A DNA stretch of 64,000 nucleotides from assembly GCF_000499385.1 (NCBI RefSeq), contig NW_013654802.1, positions 62,001 through 126,000 of the forward strand. The letters are read 5' to 3'. Shown here one piece after another: positions 50,501-60,254 of this stretch (position 1 is the stretch's first letter; each line of letters opens with the position of its first letter). This stretch comes from Eimeria necatrix (lineage: Eukaryota; Apicomplexa; Conoidasida; Eucoccidiorida; Eimeriidae). The notes under the pieces were generated by a model. That model ran no database searches and was not told the origin of the DNA. It was given only the letters and a program-made list of their open reading frames with translations. A program made the translations under genes and the position numbers.

Positions 50501-50509
50501 CAGTTTTGA
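41537..50509 (+). CDS. HELQ: HELQ/POLQ-type DNA helicase without polymerase domain
   Basis: 23 exons give 1510 residues: 41537-41778, 41911-41995, 42233-42293, 43072-43180, 43376-43473, 43658-43745, 43932-44065, 44322-44397, 44566-44917, 45047-45130, 45347-45810, 46023-46411, 46640-46773, 47033-47112, 47375-47666, 47823-48627, 48770-48890, 49036-49152, 49315-49488, 49541-49639, 49788-50055, 50150-50305, 50405-50509. All phases agree. The first exon is basic ([13 protein letters not shown]), as in a nuclear signal. Helicase motifs are intact: [26 protein letters not shown] (Lys218), CTLEKAN, VDELHF (369-373), [47 protein letters not shown] and [15 protein letters not shown] complete the Hel308-type C-terminus. 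No family A polymerase follows, so HELQ is more likely than POLQ. HELQ acts in fork repair and strand annealing. Intron 8 starts with GC. The first four exons are less certain than the rest. Confidence 0.9.
45836..45965 (+). repeat. perfect tandem duplication, 2 x 65 bp, in HELQ intron 11
   Basis: Copy 1 is 45836-45900 and copy 2 is 45901-45965; both start gccttgcatatgcaactgct and end cgcacaaggaagtg with no visible difference. The repeat lies wholly within the intron (45811-46022). Confidence 0.95.
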
Positions 50510-50815
50510 AGGCTGGATCTTCGGCTGGCGCCAACGCACTTTGCAGCAGGAAGTAATTCCTGGACTGTGTGACGCGAGAAGCAGCTGTGCAGAGAGAATA
50601 CCTGGCGTCTGCACTATTGCAAAGCCTAGCTCAGACGTCAGGTGTGCGTCTTTCACTGCTAGAATAGACCCTATTGGCCACTCATTGCCAGCCGGGCTAC
50701 TAACGGCATTTGGTGAAGCTGCAAAGCAAGTGCTCTGATAGCACGGCGACGTGTGAAAGCATTTTGTTGACGAAAAAATGAAAATCTGTCAGTTCCTCCT
50801 CAGTATTTTTAGCAT
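50510..50815. other. convergent intergenic spacer
   Basis: 306 bp between the stops of HELQ (+) and TRAPPC13 (-). No gene is seen. Confidence 0.5.
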
Positions 50816-53082
50816 CTAGAAGGCTAATATGTGACATGGCGGACTGATCCCCGTACGCTGCTGAGTTGCGGAATCGCACACTTGAATGCCCCCTAGCGAA
50901 TGGAATCCTGCGGGCATAACCAAGGCAAGTACGCTGATACGCTGCTTTCTCCGTACTCCAAGCAAACGGCATGCCACGAAGTCTTCTGTATGACAGAGCG
51001 CGAGCAGTAAAACGCAAGCTAAGCAACATACCTGGCTCAAGACAGAGCAATTCAAAGGCGAATCTCTTCGATGACCGCGGGCCGAGGGGTCCGAGCGTCT
51101 GAACGAATAATGAGAAGAACTGCAGGATCTTGACGCGACGGATCCTCTAATGCTTACATTGCGAACTTAGGGGAAACATAATATTTACCAGCTGGCTTGG
51201 GCCTTCCAGGACAAACGGCTCGAGTTCTGAAAGCTTGACATTAAGCACGAGTTGCAGAGCCGTGTTAAGCCTGTTGATGACCTCTAACTCCACATGGAAT
51301 GGCCGATCGACCTGCAGTAACAAATAACTTACGAAAAACCTAACAGCTGACGCTCAGCTGCACCATCCAGTTTGAACTGAATGCTCCTCGTCTTACCTCC
51401 ACTGATGATGGAAATGAAGCTAGACGGACTTCAAGCGGCTGCATCGGCTGAGGCACATTTGTCAGCAAGTAATCGCTTAAGGTTCCAACTCCCCCGGTTG
51501 ATGTGCGCCATTGAAGTGTTAGTTGTCCCAAGTTCGGCACGTGCTGGAACAGAGCACACGCACGCGGTCATCTTGTCGTCAGTTTGCAAGTCACGAATTC
51601 CCGCAATTCTACAATAGCGAGGTGGGCAGTCCCACCTTCGCTAGGTCTTCCAAAAACAGCTGAGGATTTGTGGGAAAGAGCGCAAAGAGTACAGTAAAAC
51701 AGTCCTTAGGGCGAAAGTTGTGAATTCCTTTGCAGAATCTGTGCGCAGAGCCAGCATGCAAGACTCTATCCGTTCCTGGACACGAGCTGCCAATTTGCAT
51801 GTGCTGTTTTACCACTTCATCGGGCAAGAAGCACCCACCACTGGAGGGAAATTCGAACTATTGTTAGCGAAAACGCAACAGCACAAAAACTTACGACTCT
51901 GAAGCAGGAGCACAACAATCGAGCCGGGTGCATTCTAAACCCTCGGCGCACAGTATTGTGGCCTCATTCAGAAAAACAAACTGCTGAGATACATTAAGTA
52001 GTGTGCATTCAACAACTGTTTTGTCCTGAGAACAGGAAAGTGGAATACAGAATGACACATGCTAGTTGCAAACGCATGCCTTTCCACGTGCATGTTTCGT
52101 TTCTACAAGCTGGAAAAAGCTACGAAAATCTTACTTGTAGGTGCGCAATGCGATGGGTAACCTTGAATGGGCTCTGAGCAGTAAATCTGAATGACTTCTT
52201 GAAGGATTTCGGCTCCGCAGATGAAGCGATGTAATGTGAAATGGAGCAAACGAGCCTAGTGCGAGACAATGTGCACAAACAACAAATTCACCGGAGCCTT
52301 CTCTCTCTACGTCTGTCTCTAAGCTTGAATCAGTGCACGGACGAATAACCTACATGCATGTTCCGGACTCCTCAAGCTGGTGCTGAATCGTGCAGTCGAA
52401 CGAATCTTCAGGATTCAAGCTTAAAACAGGATCCTCAGAATTGTCAAATAATACATATCGGAAGCGCCCTAGGAAAAGCTCAACCTTCACAAAAAGGCCA
52501 ACACAAGATATTGCAGCTGTTCAACACTTGTACTTGCTGCTCAGACAACTCTGCAAAATCAGCGAGCGTGGGACGCACCTGAAGCTTAACGTTGTTGGCT
52601 TGAACTGCTGATGTGTTCGTAATATTGAGGTATGCCGAGAAAACTTCCCCACTAAAGACTCGCCTAACCAGGAAGAAGAAAGAAGAGAGACGCTTACACT
52701 TTTCTTTAGTGTTTATTGCTCCCGAGGCTTCCGAAATCCCTCATATGCTGATGTTTCTATGGACGACGCTACTGCCCTACCCTTGTGTTACTGGCAGTAG
52801 CAGGGCATGAGCACTCGATAGCCATTTCTCATTGACCGCCTCCTCTGTCGCAGCCTGCAGTGCATCAGCATCTTCGCGCGCTACGTCGCGGAGAGAAACA
52901 AATGGCCATACGTTAGTCTCCCATGATGGCTGCGAAAGCCGCATAACCTTCTGAAAACAGTCAGCCCAAGCTTTGAAATGAGAGTCATTTTCGCTTAGTT
53001 CCCATATTACTGGTCAGGAGCTGCATTGCTGCCAATGCTTAGCCCTCACCAAGGAGAGATATTCTCTGTCATCGGCAGCCAT
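50816..53082 (-). CDS. TRAPPC13: trafficking protein particle complex subunit 13
   Basis: Eleven exons (53082-53050, 52950-52781, 52663-52579, 52484-52354, 52255-52135, 51980-51895, 51786-51636, 51543-51397, 51311-51189, 51098-51032, 50892-50816) join in phase to 396 residues, close to the roughly 400 usual for the family (DUF974). Recognisable blocks are MAADDREYLSLKVMRLSQPS at the start, RVFSGEVFSAYLNITNTSA, LNPEDSFDCTIQHQLEESGT, SFKKSFRFTAQSPFKVTHR, FRPKDCFTVLFALFP, VPNLGQLTLQWRTSTGGVGT, VDRPFHVELEVINRLNTAL and the final GIQVCDSATQQRTG. The subunit belongs to TRAPP tethering complexes at the Golgi, where it acts in vesicle traffic and autophagy in other eukaryotes. The exon at 51980-51895 (FVFLNEATILCAEG...) is the least conserved and its Cys-rich end is doubtful. 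Confidence 0.87.
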
Positions 53083-53919
53083 GTTCCTCTGTGTGTCTGA
53101 TCCGCCACCTGCGAAGGTTCCTCCTTGGGAACACGGTCGGCTGTAATGTTTATTGGCGTTGTGGTAGAGTCATGTTTGACATTTCAGTCATAAGCGGAAA
53201 CATTTCATCGTGCTTGAGCGCAGCTGAGCGCGAGGAAGGCCTCTATGAGCAACATGCGTGCACCGCACTATGAATGTACCTAGACACCTGTTTTAGGAAT
53301 CAAGACGCCCGTCCTGGTTGTACTAAAATAAACTAAATTCTTATGTTATGGACAGACACACACGATTTTGTTTTACTACGGGAGGCACATCATCAAATGT
53401 GCATTGATTGCATGCCAGCGTGAGGCTCAACAGTTGAATGGCAAGCTCTGAAGGGTTAAAGTCCCAAAAAGGAGAACTTTGGAAAATAAACAAAGTTCTG
53501 AGATTATAGGTAATTAGAGGAGCGTTTCCATGTCGAAAGCTTCAGTTGCAACGGAGGATCACGCTCTGTCGACGCATGCCGACCATGATACGATTAGCCT
53601 ATATTCTCGCCACGAACAAAATGTCATTCGCCTGTGAAAATCATGTAGAGTCCACTACACTGAAAGGTTTATTACCAAAGCCAGCCTAGTCTCAGAATTG
53701 ATTACTTTCAGTTGGATTCAAGACCGCAATGCGTACAGTTACAGACGGGAATTCAGACACTTGCAGTACAAGGAGCATGGGCTACCTGGCAGTGTACAGA
53801 CACTCCGCACAATGGCTAACAGCTGAACACCACTATGTGCGCCAGAGTTTTCCAGAGTTCTCCACCCTGGACTCGACTGAACAAAATTTTCCCTTTTCAG
53901 CTACGTTCTTCCGGCCAAG
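53083..53919. promoter_or_regulatory. divergent intergenic region between TRAPPC13 and the M16 protease
   Basis: 837 bp between two divergent genes, so it should contain both promoters. It is AT-rich around 53,280-53,700. No specific element is recognised. Confidence 0.4.
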
Positions 53920-56900
53920 ATGAGGAACGCGGCAAGTGTTGGTCTTTGCGTTGGACTCTCTGCGATTGGAGCACTGGCAAATGATGTCCTCAAACCAGAG
54001 GCCGATTACCGAGATTTCCGCCACTACCAGCTCAGCAATGGCATGCACGCTATAGCGGTGCATCATCCTCGATCTAATGAGGCAGGTTTCGCAGTGGCTG
54101 CAAATACTGGCAGTTTGTACGATCCTGAAGATGTGCCTGGCTTGGCGCATTTTCTGGAACACATGCTGTTTCTTGGGACATCAAAGTATCCCGAGCCTGA
54201 AAGCTATGACAGCTTTTTGACACAAAACGGCGGAGCGAACAATGCTTATACGGACGAAGAGAAGACAGTCTTTTTCAACAAGGTTACAGACAGTGCTTTT
54301 GAAGAGGCCTTGGACCGTTTCTCCGAGTTTTTCAAAGCTCCTCTCTTCGACCGCAAGTACGAAGAAAAGGAGGTCAACGCGATTGACGCCGAGCACCAGA
54401 AAAACATTCCCAACGATGACGAGCGAGCGTGGTACACAATTCGCTCACTTGCCAAGGGGCCTATGTCCCGATTCGCCACTGGGAATTCCGCAACCCTGAG
54501 TACCAATCCGAAAGCCAAAGGAATTGACCTGGTTGACCGCCTGAGAGACTTCCACAGCAAATACTACTGTGGATCAAACATGGTAAGTGGGCACCTGTTG
54601 CTGAATTCGCTTCGAAGTTTCACAAAATTCCTGGAATTAGGTTGCCGTCACAATTTCACCGCGATCTCTTGATGAGCAAGAATCGCTGATAAGGGAGAAA
54701 CTCGAAGGTAACATCATGCTCAACTGGATGCTAAAAGCATCGCCCATCATCATTGGTTATAGGAATATCGGCGGGTCACGCTGACTGGCTCGGGATGGTT
54801 CAGTGCCCTGGACCTATGTTCGACACCGTCAAGCCTTTTGACCACACCAACAGTGGAAAGTTCATTCACCTCCAGAGCTTTTCTTCGCAGCCTAGCCTTT
54901 GGGTTGCATTTGGTCTTCCACCCACTCTTACCTCTTACGTGAGTTAAACATTGCGGCCATCTGTTCTTCAGAAAAGCATCTAAGGAATCTTTCAGAAAAA
55001 GCAACCTACCAGCGTGCTCACGTATCTACTTGAGTACACTGGAGAGGGATCTTTGGCGAAGCGCCTCCGGCTCCTAGGTCTCGCTGATGGCATCTCTCCA
55101 GTTGTTGACAGGAATACCATCAGCACGCTTCTTGGCTTGAAGGGTGAGTAATTTAAATCAATCCAAAAGGATATACATGCTCACATGTTGGCGCAGTGGA
55201 CCTGACCCAGAAAGGCGCTAACCATCGGGGGCTCGTCCTTCAGGAGATATTTTCGTACATTAACTTCTTGCGCGATCACGGTGTCGGCCACGACTTGGTT
55301 TCGACTTTGGCCCAGCAGTCGCATGTCGATTTCCACACAACGCAACCAAGCTCATCTCTAATGGATGAAGCAGCACGCCTAGCTCATAATCTATTGACCT
55401 ACGAGCCGTATCATGCAGTCGCCGGGGATTCCCTCTTGATTGATGCGGACCCTCGTCTGACGAACCAGCTGCTTCAGGAGATGTCGCCATCTAAAGCGAT
55501 CATCGCCTTCGCTGATCCCGAATTTTCATCGAAAGTCGAAAGCTTCGAGACGGATCCATATTATGGAGTGCAGTTCAGAGTGCTTGACTTGCCTCAGCAC
55601 CATGCAGTAGCCATGACCGTCTTAACGGCCTCACCAAACGCTTTCCGCATGCCGCCTCCACTTCTGCATATCCCTAAGGCTTCAGAACTAGAAATTCTCC
55701 CAGGTCTTACTGGGCTTAATGAGCCAGAACTCATCAGCGAACAAGGAGGCAACGCAGGGACAGCAGTGTGGTGGCAGGGCCAGGGCTTTTCTGCCCTTCC
55801 CAGAGTTGCTGTGCAGTTGAGCGGGAGCATTGCAAAGGACAAGGCAGATTTGCTTTCTCGCACCCAGGGTTCTGTTGCACTTGCTGCAATTGCAGAACAT
55901 CTACAAGAGGAAACCGCGGATTTCCAGTACTGCGGAATTACCCACAGCCTGGCTTTCAAAGGAACCGGATTCCACATGACATTTGAAGGCTACACAAAGA
56001 CACAACTCGACAAGCTTATGAGTCACGTGGCCAGTGTGCTCAGAGACCCTTCTGTGGTAGAGTCGGAGCGTTTCGAGAGGTAAGGCAACACACTATTACT
56101 ATGCACGAACTTGATAACATTGGTGAAATCTCCAGAGTCAAGCAAAAGCAAATAAAATTGCTTGCTGACCCAGCGACCAACATGGCATTTGAGCATGCTC
56201 TTCAAGCCGCCGCGATTTTGACAAGAAATGATGCATTCAGTCGCATGGACTTGCTCAATGCACTTGAACAGACCACTTACGACGACTCAATCGCCAAGCT
56301 CAGCGAGCTCAAGAATGTCAGTTAAACACTCATTGCGAAAGTTTCGTTCATTGCTTATTTGCTTTTCTCCTTTCAGGTCCACGTGGATGCCTTTGTCATG
56401 GGAAATATAGATCGTGATCAGTCACTCTTGTTGACTGAAAGCTTCCTCGAACAAGCAGGATTCACACCCATCGAACATGACGACGCTGTGGAGTCTCTTG
56501 CAATGGAACAAAAACAGACTATTGAGGCAACACTTGCAAACCCCATAAAGGGAGACAAGGACCACGCCAGTCTGGTTCAATTCCAGCTTGGCGTTCCTTC
56601 CATTGAGGAACGTGTGAACCTAGCTATCCTCTCCCAGTTCCTGAATCGTCGCATCTACGATTCACTTCGAACCGAAGCTCAATTGGGTTATATAGCTGGA
56701 GCAAAGGAGTCTCAGGCAGCATCAACAGCACTTCTTCAGTGCTTCGTTGAAGGCTCCAAGAGCCACCCTGATGAAGTAGTGAAGATGATTGATGCGGAGC
56801 TAGCAAAGGCGAAAGACTACATTTCCAACATGCCTGAAGCAGAGCTAAGTCGCTGGAAGGAGGCAGCTCATGCCAAGCTTACAAAAGTGGAGGCCAACTT

Positions 56901-57421
56901 CTCCGAAGACTTCAAGAAATCGGCGGATGAGATATTTTCTCATGCAAATTGCTTCTCCAAGAGGGACTTGGAAGTCAAGTACCTGGATAATGACTTTTCT
57001 CGCAAGCACTTGCTCCGGACTTTCACGAAGTTGTCTGACCCTTCAAGACGAATGGTTAGTTTATTTGATCTTTGGGGGAATCTAACAAGCTATAAACTGG
57101 AAAAACTTCAGGTCGTGAAACTTATTGCCGATCTTGAGCCTGCCAAGGAGGTCACGCTCATTGGAGAAGCTAAAGGCCAAGATGCGGCGCTTCTCCGTCG
57201 TGGCGATACCGGTGAGTTAAATTGGCACATAGTTTGTTGAAACGTCAACTGACAAACGTTCTGCAGCCGAAGAAGTTGTCAAGGCGCCGACTAAGCTTCT
57301 TAGCCTTGAGGACAAGTTCGTGTCTCAAGTTCAACAAGCAAACGGCTACTTCCCGGATGTGTCTATCTGCGAGCTGCCTCCAAGTCTTCTCTCGCTGTTC
57401 GAGCTCTTGGAGGATCTTTGA
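53920..57421 (+). CDS. insulinase-type M16 metalloprotease (toxolysin-like), secreted
   Basis: Nine exons (53920-54582, 54641-54707, 54763-54938, 54996-55143, 55197-56079, 56136-56316, 56377-57054, 57112-57211, 57267-57421) join in phase to 1016 residues, the length of insulin-degrading enzyme. A signal peptide is visible ([20 protein letters not shown]). The inverted zinc motif is HFLEH (His77, Glu80, His81), with the third ligand Glu158 in [10 protein letters not shown], at the expected 77-residue spacing. [42 protein letters not shown] and [14 protein letters not shown] are typical of the clamshell halves. In Toxoplasma, M16 enzymes called toxolysins sit in rhoptries, micronemes or the apicoplast; the location here is only inferred to be secretory. 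There is no visible retention signal; the end is [11 protein letters not shown]. Splice sites are all strong, so this model is reliable. Confidence 0.96.
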
Positions 57422-57761
57422 GCTATTTACAACTCAACTGTTCACAAACCACACTAACTAAACCCTTTCTACGCTTCCACGCCATGGAAAACGTGTTTTG
57501 TAATAGTTAATCGATTTGGATATTTTTTTGTTGCATTTTGCAGTTAAAGTTGCACAGTTTGTCGTAGTCCAGATGTTTAGTTTGACAGGCCAGCAAAGGT
57601 GGAGAAAAGTTTTTGCAACGGCCGGCACAGGCAATAAATGGTAGACCGATATATACACAAAAAGCAATCGGAAGCGCCACTTGTCAGTTCTGAACGTATA
57701 AGAGTGTCAAGAAGCTGGGCGGGAATAGTCAATCGATGACCATGCTAGAGTTTTGCTTTAA
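57422..57761. other. convergent intergenic spacer
   Basis: 340 bp between the M16 stop and the - strand ORF. No gene is seen. Confidence 0.5.
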
Positions 57762-58427
57762 TCATAAGCTGTGCGAAGTGTTTTCAAATATTTCCAGCCA
57801 CGGCGCTCCTTCTCTCCCAAACAAAAACTCAGTATCTACAGAACTGTCGAAGCCTTGTCGACGATTTGAGAACAGTGTGACGGTAATCGGCGATCGATCA
57901 AGGATTTGGCGAAGCTTTAAGAAACCGTCCATGCATTTATGAAAAATGGAAACAGCAGGATTAACTAGTTTTCTCGAAAACATGTGTTCACCGTTTTCGA
58001 ACCATTTCACTATTTTTGTGAAAATTTCGGAAACGACAACTGGGTAGATAGCAAGTAGCCCGGCGCAGAGAAGCGATCTGAACGCAGAAGAAAACCAACG
58101 TACAGTGAAGATTTTGTAAATTGATTCCAACGCTTTCGCTGTGTAATGCTGGATAGGGCAGAGAGTGCACAGAGACAAAGAATAACACGCCACACAAACG
58201 CGACTGACTTGATCATTAGCTTTGGCATTGCACTCGGCGGGCTGTCTGACACTTCGGTTTGACCTCGCACCCTCAAAACCTTTGTCTAACATGCTTTTCA
58301 ACAGTGACACAGTTAGCAGACTGTCCATGATGCCAGATGCCAGCACAGTGGAAAAGCTCACCTGCATGACAGGATCCGGAAGCTGCTTACTAGATGTAGG
58401 ACCTTGCTTAGAGGCGGAATGCAACAT
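57762..58427 (-). CDS. unknown ORF, 221 aa
   Basis: An ORF begins with ATG (MLHSASKQGPTSSKQLPDPV) and is open to 57762. It may be a separate gene or the 3' part of the ORF that starts at 59587, which it overlaps by 70 bp in another frame. The sequence gtgagc after VMQ and gttttg after MLDK could be donors, so parts may be intron. A hydrophobic segment (SLLCAGLLAIYPVVVSEIF) and a C-terminal block (ILDRSPITVTLFSNRRQGFD) can be seen. No family is recognised. Confidence 0.33.
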   Translation of the reverse strand: MLHSASKQGPTSSKQLPDPVMQVSFSTVLASGIMDSLLTVSLLKSMLDKGFEGARSNRSVRQPAECNAKANDQVSRVCVACYSLSLCTLCPIQHYTAKALESIYKIFTVRWFSSAFRSLLCAGLLAIYPVVVSEIFTKIVKWFENGEHMFSRKLVNPAVSIFHKCMDGFLKLRQILDRSPITVTLFSNRRQGFDSSVDTEFLFGREGAPWLEIFENTSHSL

Positions 58428-59587
58428 TTTTGTTTATCCTTCAATGTAGCCGTCATAGAACGAGGGACGCTATACAGATTTGTGTGTAATCTGCCACGTT
58501 TCCCAGGGCAGTGTACATGAGGAAAACTTATTGCAAAAACGCAAGGGTTTCCGGGGCTCAGCCCCTTTGAGGCCGTCCCTCTCTCGAGATACGAACTGGT
58601 TATTAGTGTAATATCATTGCACAAGAGAATCTCAGGCAGAAAGACTGGAGGGAAGCTTATTTGAAAAATTACGTGGGATATGACATCGTAGGTGCTGCCA
58701 CTTGGAAGACTGCTTCTTGTGTTGCGAAACTGGCATGTGTTCGTGCATCGTGTGGTTCCTAAGACTCTGCTGTTAATTACGTCGATGCAAAGGTCAGCAC
58801 TGCCAGTTGCTGTCTTCCCGAATAGCTTCGTTACTGATTGCAGGGAAGGACCCTTCACGAAGCACTCCACATAACAGTGAACCAACTGGAGCTCTACAAG
58901 AGCCTCAAACTTCAAATATGCCTCCTCTGATTTTGCAACAATGTTTAGGCCAGCCCAGGAGTCTTCAAGATAGAAAACCAACCCGAAGTTGTACTGCCGG
59001 GACGAGAGCACGGGGAAGTGCTTTTCACGGTATTTTTCCCGAAGAAACCGGCCGATTAATTCACAAGAAAGCTCTTCAGTCTTATTATACTTTTGGGAAC
59101 CAGAAGGAGAGCCTATGCCGGTTGAAAGTTGCAGTACAGGCATTTGCACCACCCAGTACGAATCTTGCTCGTCAACAACTCTTGGGGTGTCCGAAGTGTA
59201 CAGCTTAGAAAGGCCATGATACAAGCTAAAGCGTACTCTCGTTTCGTCGATCTGGTGACTGCTTTTTGAAATGATTGACTGAGATTCATTCGAGAACTTG
59301 TTGCGAGTATCCTTTTCCAACTGTTCAGATATTGTGCCTTGCATCAGGTTACCTTGCTTTCTTGGAGTTTGATGTGAAATTTTAGCGGAATTATCCTTTT
59401 CCTGAGGTGAATATGCATCACCCTCTGTATTTTGCAATTCAGGGAACGTGGAAGAGGGAAGGCGTCTTGATTTCGGGGTGAGTGCAAGAGCACCGCCCTG
59501 CAGGTTTGGGAGCACCAAGGAAGGCCATTGAGGTTTAAAAATCGGGTGCGGGGAACTTGAAGCTATAGTTATGCCTGGGTTGCTCAT
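58358..59587 (-). CDS. unknown protein, ORF of 409 aa
   Basis: A long frame begins with ATG (MSNPGITIASSSPHPIFKPQ). Residues 1-120 are polar and Ser/Lys/Gln rich, probably disordered. Residues about 125-260 look folded (ELIGRFLREKYREKHFPVLS; YNFGLVFYLEDSWAGLNIVA; LQLVHCYVECF). After SLQS a gtaacg donor is possible, so the tail from about residue 255 may be intronic read-through followed by other exons. I do not recognise the protein. It is head-to-head with the aspartyl protease gene across about 670 bp. Confidence 0.5.
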   Translation of the reverse strand: MSNPGITIASSSPHPIFKPQWPSLVLPNLQGGALALTPKSRRLPSSTFPELQNTEGDAYSPQEKDNSAKISHQTPRKQGNLMQGTISEQLEKDTRNKFSNESQSIISKSSHQIDETRVRFSLYHGLSKLYTSDTPRVVDEQDSYWVVQMPVLQLSTGIGSPSGSQKYNKTEELSCELIGRFLREKYREKHFPVLSSRQYNFGLVFYLEDSWAGLNIVAKSEEAYLKFEALVELQLVHCYVECFVKGPSLQSVTKLFGKTATGSADLCIDVINSRVLGTTRCTNTCQFRNTRSSLPSGSTYDVISHVIFQISFPPVFLPEILLCNDITLITSSYLERGTASKGLSPGNPCVFAISFPHVHCPGKRGRLHTNLYSVPRSMTATLKDKQKCCIPPLSKVLHLVSSFRILSCR

Positions 59588-60254
59588 TTTGATGCATATA
59601 TGTACGCAATTTAGCTTTACGACTCATTAGCGTTTCACGGAAGGCATTCAAGCCTGTTTGGCGAGAGTGACTTGTGCTTGTCGAGGCAGACGGCAAGGTC
59701 ACCTCAGTCAGAAAGTTATTTGACCAGGCTTTTTCTTCAAAAACTTCAAAAAAAATAGAGGAATTAATTTTAAATGTTAGGTTTGCCCATCATTTGGATG
59801 CTGCGAAGAGCGGAAAGAGCTGTAGTGCTACAGAGCATGCATCACAAAATCAGTTCATTGAGCACGCTGAAAGCTGCATTTTCAAGTTTCAAATAATTGT
59901 TGTGAAAATAACCGTTTCGTGTTCTGGCGGCTGTGAACTGTTTTGTGTGCAACAAGGTGTGTTTACTGCCCAGCGCTTCAGCTTTCAAACTGGTCACGAA
60001 ATAACCAATGTCGATTTCTTATTACAAGTAATGCATTCATGGTTTTGTCTCATAATTTCCAGAGCATATTCCAAATCAAGCATGCACACTTGCTTGCGCG
60101 TGCGCGGTAGATTCAAGTTCACTCTCCCTGCTGTGCGTACACCTGAATGATCAGCCGGTCATTCAGCTACAGACGCATTTTCATTTTGACTGCTAGCCAT
60201 AATTTCTCACCTTGGCTTACCTCAACTAACCGAAACCACGAACAGCCAGGTACA
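59588..60254. promoter_or_regulatory. divergent intergenic region upstream of the aspartyl protease
   Basis: 667 bp between two divergent genes. A + frame at 59674-60150 is open for 158 codons but has no ATG start or splice support, so I treat this as promoter and 5' untranslated DNA. Confidence 0.4.

Noticed and set aside
59674..60150. + strand frame of 158 codons
   Set aside because: It has no ATG, no splice support and a non-coding composition; it is probably 5' flank of the protease gene.
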